This document shows positions 59,758 to 64,000 of a stretch of 64,000 nucleotides of DNA, in pieces. This stretch comes from an uncultured Acidimicrobiales bacterium (lineage in GTDB: Bacteria > Actinomycetota > Acidimicrobiia > Acidimicrobiales > Bin134): assembly GCA_951813555.1 (NCBI GenBank), contig OX638344.1, forward strand, positions 2,447,076 through 2,511,075, read 5' to 3'. The stretch's first letter is position 1. Every line of letters begins with the position of its first letter. The position numbers and the translations under genes were made by a program. The notes under the pieces are model-generated. The model saw only the letters and a list, made by a program, of their open reading frames with translations, was not told the DNA's origin and ran no database searches.

Positions 59758-60794
59758 TGGCCGGGGTACTTGGTGCAGAACATGGCATCTCCCAACGACA
59801 AGAAACGGTAGCCCTCGGCCAGCGCGGCGGTGTAGAGGTCTCGCCAGCGGGGACCGATGAACGCGGCCAACAGGGCCAAGAGGCTGGACCGGGGCAGGTG
59901 GAAGTTGGTGAGCAGCGCGTCCACCACCGCGAACCGGTGCCCCGGCCTGATGAACAGATCGGTCTGGGCCCACGCCGATCCGGTGGCCGCGGCCGACTCC
60001 AGGGCCCGTACCACCGTGGTTCCCACCGCCACCACCCGCTCAGCCCGGACGCAGGCGGCCAGCGTGGCCTCGGGAATCTGATACGACTCGGTGTGCATGA
60101 CGTGGTCGTCGAGGTTGTCCGCTGTGACCGGGGTGAACGTGGCCGTGCCCACGGCCAGCTCCAGCTCGCACACCGCAGCACCGGCCGCCCGGCAGCGGTC
60201 CAGCACTGCCCGGGTGAGGTGGAGCCCGGCGGTAGGGGCGGCGGTCGACACCGGCCGATCGGCATACACCGTCTGATAGCGCTCGAGGTCGGAAAGCTCC
60301 TCGGTTACATAGGGGGGCAGGGGCACTTCTCCGGCTTGGTCCATGAGAGCGCGGGGATCGCCGGTGGGCCTCACCCAGCGCCGCCCGTCGTCGCCGATCC
60401 GCTCCCCCACCTCCATCACCGGCTGGTCGTCAACCTCGCCAGACTTGTCAGAATCCCCTGGCCCCACAAACCACAGCTCGGTGCCCGGCGGCACCCGGCG
60501 GCCGGGACGCACCAGCCCACTCCACCAGCCGTCGTCGCCCGGTTCCAGTAGCAGCACCTCGACCCGGCCCCCGGTGGCCTTTCGGAGCCGCAGCCGGGCG
60601 GGCATGACCCGGCTGTTGTTCACCACCAGCACGTCGCCGGGACCCAAGAGCTCGGGCAGGTCCCGGGTCAGGCGGTGCTCGGGCGGGGCGGCAGCCCCCC
60701 GGTCCACCAGCAGCCGAGAGCTGTCCCGGGGCTCGGCCGGCTGCTGGGCGATAGCGGCTTCGGGCAGCCCATAGTCCAACTCCGCGGTCCGCAC
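59754..60794 (-). CDS. queA: S-adenosylmethionine:tRNA ribosyltransferase-isomerase
   Basis: 346 aa. Makes epoxyqueuosine in tRNA after Tgt. Motifs: LDYGLPEAAIAQQPAEPRDSSRL, VVNNSRVMPARL, RPVSTAAPTAGLHLT, HTESYQIPEATL and NFHLPRSSLLALLAAFIG. GTG start at 60794. Divergent from ruvC with a 68-nt gap. Overlaps tgt, so the two queuosine genes are coupled. Confidence 0.95.
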   Translation of the reverse strand: MRTAELDYGLPEAAIAQQPAEPRDSSRLLVDRGAAAPPEHRLTRDLPELLGPGDVLVVNNSRVMPARLRLRKATGGRVEVLLLEPGDDGWWSGLVRPGRRVPPGTELWFVGPGDSDKSGEVDDQPVMEVGERIGDDGRRWVRPTGDPRALMDQAGEVPLPPYVTEELSDLERYQTVYADRPVSTAAPTAGLHLTRAVLDRCRAAGAAVCELELAVGTATFTPVTADNLDDHVMHTESYQIPEATLAACVRAERVVAVGTTVVRALESAAATGSAWAQTDLFIRPGHRFAVVDALLTNFHLPRSSLLALLAAFIGPRWRDLYTAALAEGYRFLSLGDAMFCTKYPGQ

Positions 60795-60862
60795 GCCTTG
60801 TTTCTACCCGACTGGGGCGCTTATCCCGAAAACTGTCACCCCTGCCCGGTAGTTTGGGGCTG

Positions 60863-61360
60863 ATGCTGGTGATGGGGATCGACCCCGGCTTGTCTCGCTG
60901 CGGCTATGGCGTGGTCCGCCAGAAGGGCCGCGTCACCGAGGCGGTGGCCGCCGGGATCATCCGCACCGACAAAGACGACCCCGTCCCCCAGCGGCTCTAT
61001 GAGCTCCAGGTCGAGCTGGCCGATCTGATCGACGCCCATCGTCCCGAGGCGGTGGCCATCGAGCGGGTGCTGTTCCAGGTGAATGTGCGCACCGCCATGG
61101 GGGTGGGCCAGGCCAGCGGGGTGGCCATGGCCGCCGCAGCCGGGGCCGGCGCCGAGGTGTTCGAGTACTCCCCCACCCAGATCAAGAAGGCGGTTGCCGG
61201 CTGGGGCGGCGCCGACAAAGAGCAGATAGGGCAGATGGTGCAGACCCTGCTGAGCCTCCCCCAGCCCCTGAAGCCAGTGGACGCCGCCGACGCGGTGGCG
61301 GTGGCCCTCTGCCATCTGGCCCACCGTCCTGCCGCCTCCCGGATCCAGGCCGCGATGTGA
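60863..61360 (+). CDS. ruvC: Holliday junction endonuclease RuvC
   Basis: 165 aa from ATG 60863; MGIDPGLSRCGYG carries the first catalytic Asp. Further acidic residues in AIERVLFQVN and DAADAVAVALCH. An upstream TTG at 60854 adds three residues. The stop overlaps ruvA as GTGA. RuvC resolves junctions moved by RuvAB. Confidence 0.95.
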   Translation: MLVMGIDPGLSRCGYGVVRQKGRVTEAVAAGIIRTDKDDPVPQRLYELQVELADLIDAHRPEAVAIERVLFQVNVRTAMGVGQASGVAMAAAAGAGAEVFEYSPTQIKKAVAGWGGADKEQIGQMVQTLLSLPQPLKPVDAADAVAVALCHLAHRPAASRIQAAM

Positions 61361-61959
61361 TCGGGCTGCTTCGGGGCACGCTGGCCTTACGGGACCCCGA
61401 CGAGGTGATCGTGGAGACCGCCGGCGTCGGCTATCGAGTGGCTGTCTCGCCGGACACGTCGGCCGCGCTGGGAGAGCTGGGCCATGAGGTGCTGCTGCAC
61501 ATCCACCACCACATCCGCGAAGACGCCCAGACCCTCTACGGGTTCGACACCGCCGAGAAACGCCGGGTTTTCGAGGGGCTCATCTCGGCTCACGGCGTGG
61601 GGCCGGCAATGGGCATGGCCATCATGTCGGTATTCGGGCCGGCGGAGCTGGCCGGGATTCTGGCCACCGACGACATCAACGCCTTGTGCCTGGTGCCCGG
61701 AGTGGGCAAGAAGACCGCGGCCCGGCTTCTGGTGGAGCTCAAATCCCGACTCGACATCGGCGACGTGACCTCTGCGGTGGCATCTGACCAACCGGCGGGC
61801 GAGCAGCAGGCCGATGCCCGCAGCGTGGTCCGCCAGGCTCTGGCCGAGCTGGGCTACAGCGCCGAGGAGATCCGCGGCGCCATCGCCGCCCTGCCCCCGG
61901 GTGAAGACTCGTCGGCCCTGCTCAAAGCGGCCCTCCGCAATCTGGCCTCCGGGGTGTGA
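61357..61959 (+). CDS. ruvA: Holliday junction branch migration protein RuvA
   Basis: 200 aa, GTG 61357. N-terminal OB fold ([31 protein letters not shown]), central helix-hairpin-helix pairs ([17 protein letters not shown]), flexible linker and C-terminal domain III ([19 protein letters not shown]) that contacts RuvB. Confidence 0.95.
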   Translation: MIGLLRGTLALRDPDEVIVETAGVGYRVAVSPDTSAALGELGHEVLLHIHHHIREDAQTLYGFDTAEKRRVFEGLISAHGVGPAMGMAIMSVFGPAELAGILATDDINALCLVPGVGKKTAARLLVELKSRLDIGDVTSAVASDQPAGEQQADARSVVRQALAELGYSAEEIRGAIAALPPGEDSSALLKAALRNLASGV

Positions 61960-61966
61960 GCCGGCC

Positions 61967-63001
61967 ATGAGCAAGAGGGAGGAGCTGCTGGCCGGAACCC
62001 CGCTTCCCGAAGACGCCGCCACCGAGCCGGGGCTGCGGCCGGCCCGGCTGGACGAGTTCGTGGGCCAGTCGGAGCTGAAGGAGCATCTTCACATCATCTT
62101 GGGCGCGGCCCGGGGCCGATCGCAGCCGGCTGACCATCTGCTGTTCGCCGGACCCCCCGGATTGGGCAAGACCACACTGGCTCACATCGTGGCCAAGGAG
62201 ATGGACGCCGGGCTGCACGTCACCTCGGGGCCGGCGCTGGAGCGGGCCGGCGATTTGGCCGCCATCTTGTCCAAGCTGGAGGACGGCGACGTGCTGTTCA
62301 TCGACGAGATCCATCGGCTGCCCCGCATCGTCGAAGAGGTGATGTACCCGGCCATGGAGGACTTCAACGTCGACATCGTGCTGGGCAAGGGGCCGGCAGC
62401 CCAGTCGGTTCGCCTCGATCTGGCCAAGTTCACCCTGGTGGGCGCCACCACCCGTACCGGCCTGATAACCGGGCCACTGCGCGACCGGTTCGGCCTGGTA
62501 TCACGGCTCGACTACTACTCCGCGGCCGACTTGGAGGCCATCGTGGCTCGGGCGGCCGGCATCCTCGACATACGGGTCGACCAGGCCGGGGCAGCCGAGA
62601 TCGCCGGCCGGGCCCGGGGCACCCCCCGCATCGCGAACCGGCTGCTGCGCCGGGTGCGCGACTACGCCGAGGTCAGGGCCGACGGCTTCATCGACCACGC
62701 CACCGCGGCCGCGGGGTTGAAGGTGTTCGGCGTGGACCCCGCCGGTTTGGACAAGATCGACCGGGCCATCTTGTCGGCCCTGTGCGAGCGGTTCGGAGGC
62801 GGCCCGGTGGGCCTGTCCACCCTGGCCATCAGCGTCAGCGAGCCGGCCGAGACGGTAGAAGACGTGTACGAGCCCTTCCTCATCCAACAGGGCCTTTTGA
62901 TGCGCACCCCCCGGGGCCGGGTGGCCACCAGCACGGCGTGGCAGCACTTGGGCTTGGCCCCGCCCGCCAGCGCGGCAGACCAGTCCAACCTGTTCGACTG
63001 A
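61967..63001 (+). CDS. ruvB: Holliday junction branch migration ATPase RuvB
   Basis: 344 aa from ATG 61967 with 7-nt spacing after ruvA. Walker [15 protein letters not shown], Walker [11 protein letters not shown], sensor 1 [11 protein letters not shown], arginine finger region GPLRDRFG, C-terminal winged helix ([16 protein letters not shown]). Convergent with the coiled-coil gene, 5 nt apart. Confidence 0.96.
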   Translation: MSKREELLAGTPLPEDAATEPGLRPARLDEFVGQSELKEHLHIILGAARGRSQPADHLLFAGPPGLGKTTLAHIVAKEMDAGLHVTSGPALERAGDLAAILSKLEDGDVLFIDEIHRLPRIVEEVMYPAMEDFNVDIVLGKGPAAQSVRLDLAKFTLVGATTRTGLITGPLRDRFGLVSRLDYYSAADLEAIVARAAGILDIRVDQAGAAEIAGRARGTPRIANRLLRRVRDYAEVRADGFIDHATAAAGLKVFGVDPAGLDKIDRAILSALCERFGGGPVGLSTLAISVSEPAETVEDVYEPFLIQQGLLMRTPRGRVATSTAWQHLGLAPPASAADQSNLFD

Positions 63002-63006
63002 TCGGC

Positions 63007-63534
63007 CTAGACGAAGAACTGCGCTGCCATCATGGCCCAGACCGTGAACATAAAGCCCGTCAGCGTCACGAAATAGACGCGAGCCTGCTTGGCCATCTCG
63101 GTCCGCAACTCGGCACCCAAGGCTTTGAGGTCTTCTTTGGTGGCAAAGGCCTTCAACTCCTCTTTGGTGGCGAAGGCTTTGAGGTCTTCTTTGGTGGCAA
63201 AGGCCTTCAACTCCTCTTTGGTGGCGAAGGCTTTGAGGTCTTCTTTGGTGGCGAAGGCCTTCAACTCCTCTTTGGTGGCGAAGGCTTTGAGGTCTTCTTT
63301 GGTGGCGAAGGCTTTCAGGTCGTCTTTGGTGGCGAAGGCTTTCAGGTCTTCTTTGGTGGCGAAGACCTTGAAGTCGTCCTTGGTGGCGAAGACCTTGAAG
63401 TCGTGCTTGGTGGCAAGTTGGTCGCGGCCTTCGGGCAGAACACACTTCATCAAGGTCTCTGCGGATCCTTCGCCAATGGTTGCGACCAATTGGTTCACCA
63501 ACTCCGTCCGCTCAATCTCGCTAACCAGTGTCAT
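63007..63534 (-). CDS. Tail-anchored coiled-coil protein with 9-residue tandem repeats (DUF1640-like)
   Basis: 175 aa. N-terminal helical domain (LVNQLVATIGEGSAETLMK), then about eleven tandem copies of ATKEDLKAF / ATKEELKAF / ATKDDFKVF, a coiled-coil neck (LGAELRTEMAKQ) and a C-terminal membrane segment (VYFVTLTGFMFTVWAMMAA). The plan resembles DUF1640/CCDC90-like bacterial proteins. ATG 63534 with a GAGGGA ribosome site. The small gene at 147-506 has the opposite layout, membrane segment first. Function unknown. Confidence 0.78.
   Translation of the reverse strand: MTLVSEIERTELVNQLVATIGEGSAETLMKCVLPEGRDQLATKHDFKVFATKDDFKVFATKEDLKAFATKDDLKAFATKEDLKAFATKEELKAFATKEDLKAFATKEELKAFATKEDLKAFATKEELKAFATKEDLKALGAELRTEMAKQARVYFVTLTGFMFTVWAMMAAQFFV
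63113..63420. repeat. 27-bp tandem repeat in the coiled-coil gene
   Basis: About eleven units of 27 bp (tttggtggcgaaggcttt...), alternating between two main types in a 54-bp higher-order pattern (EDL and EEL units). This is likely to gain or lose units by slippage without shifting the frame. Confidence 0.85.
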
Positions 63535-63670
63535 CAGATTCCCTCTCCATTTTGAATTTGAAAGGGAACCCTTCGACGCCGATCAGCGAAGCCAGTTCCG
63601 ACTGCACTTTGTAACATATCGACTCGGCCGAGAAAAGACAACCACCCTGGCAAACCCTGCCGAAGGCCCC

Positions 63671-64000
63671 TCAGTTGGCGGCGGCTTGGAGGATGTCGTC
63701 GGGGATGTCGAAGTTGGCGTAGACGTCTTGGACGTCGTCGTGGTCGTCGAGGGCGTCGATGAGGCGGAGGACAGCCCGGGCGGCTTCGGCGCTGTCGACG
63801 CCCACCACGGAAGTGGGCAGCATGGTGGAAGACGCTGACATGAAGGCGATTTCCACTTCAGCCAAGGCATCGCGCATGGCCGTTAGGTCGGAGGGGTCGC
63901 AGGTGAGGCGCCAGGTGTCGCCCTCGTCGGCCAAGTCCTCGCCGCCGGCGTCGAGGGCGGCCATCATCAGCTCGTCCTCATCGACGGCGCGGTCCAAGAT
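63671..64000 (-). CDS. yebC: YebC/PmpR-family regulatory protein, C-terminal part (gene continues beyond the window)
   Basis: About 110 codons before the TGA at 63671. C-terminal domains II/III of the family: AALDAGGEDLADEGDTWRL, MLPTSVVGVDSAEAARAV, and the ending LDDHDDVQDVYANFDIPDD. Members are DNA-binding regulators or ribosome-associated factors. It precedes ruvC in most actinobacteria; here the coiled-coil gene and the ruv genes follow. Confidence 0.93.
   Translation of the reverse strand: MLDRAVDEDELMMAALDAGGEDLADEGDTWRLTCDPSDLTAMRDALAEVEIAFMSASSTMLPTSVVGVDSAEAARAVLRLIDALDDHDDVQDVYANFDIPDDILQAAAN

Noticed and set aside
1-64000. tRNA genes or phage attachment sites at the edges of the array or the hisS-relA island
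   Set aside because: Scanned by eye at about 18.6, 21.2, 24.1 and 55.5 kb; no tRNA-like cloverleaf or flanking direct repeats were seen.

Overview
The window is high-GC actinobacterial chromosome. Its backbone order is the one conserved in Actinobacteria: yebC | ruvC-ruvA-ruvB | yajC-secD-secF | apt-relA | hisS-aspS | rarA-alaS-ruvX-mltG-aroE-(prepilin peptidase)-aroK-aroB-aroQ-pepQ. The queA-tgt pair sits between the ruv genes and yajC. An Acidimicrobiia-like lineage is my best guess; this is an inference from gene order and base composition, and no rRNA gene is present. No tRNA or rRNA gene was seen.

Layout. 1-5 kb: a gene tail, a small membrane coiled-coil gene, a structured intergenic segment ending in a strong terminator hairpin, an acyl-CoA synthetase, a hypothetical gene and a single-chain EtfB-EtfA fusion. 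5-18.6 kb (minus strand): shikimate genes, mltG, ruvX, alaS, rarA, aspS and hisS, mostly in tight overlapping runs. 18.6-21.2 kb: a small accessory island (VapC/Phd toxin-antitoxin and an AlbA_2-type regulator), each unit with a clear palindromic operator. 21.2-24 kb: relA and apt. 24-28 kb: a methyltransferase and a GT-C-like membrane protein with C-terminal Cys-flanked FnIII-like domains, next to IS3-family debris. 55.6-64 kb: secF, secD, yajC, tgt, queA, ruvC, ruvA, ruvB, a coiled-coil gene and partial yebC.

The striking part is 27.9-55.5 kb, a minus-strand tandem array of 15 related genes inserted between secF and apt. Each intact product combines an export signal (usually a lipobox), Cys-rich or FnIII modules, a left-handed beta-helix of hexapeptides of the form V-x-G-x-A-x, a variable insert, a second short beta-helix segment, a Cys-bounded cap, and a hydrophobic C-terminal segment. 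There are 11 short copies (390-425 aa), three long copies with FnIII-type domains (one giant, more than 2600 codons, with 17 near-identical FnIII repeats and an 18-residue Val/Pro repeat), and one truncated remnant. I number copies 1 to 15 in transcription order, from 55.5 kb down to 27.9 kb. Copies are packed with 9-nt gaps or overlap by exactly 44 nt. They share blocks of identical DNA, differ by whole beta-helix coils, and combine a few alternative insert types. This looks like a surface-protein family diversifying by recombination. All three long copies are damaged: copy 1 has three in-frame TAA codons, copy 6 lacks its 5' end, and copy 9 has a one-base homopolymer frameshift. The array starts 139 nt downstream of secF on the same strand, so read-through from secDF is possible.
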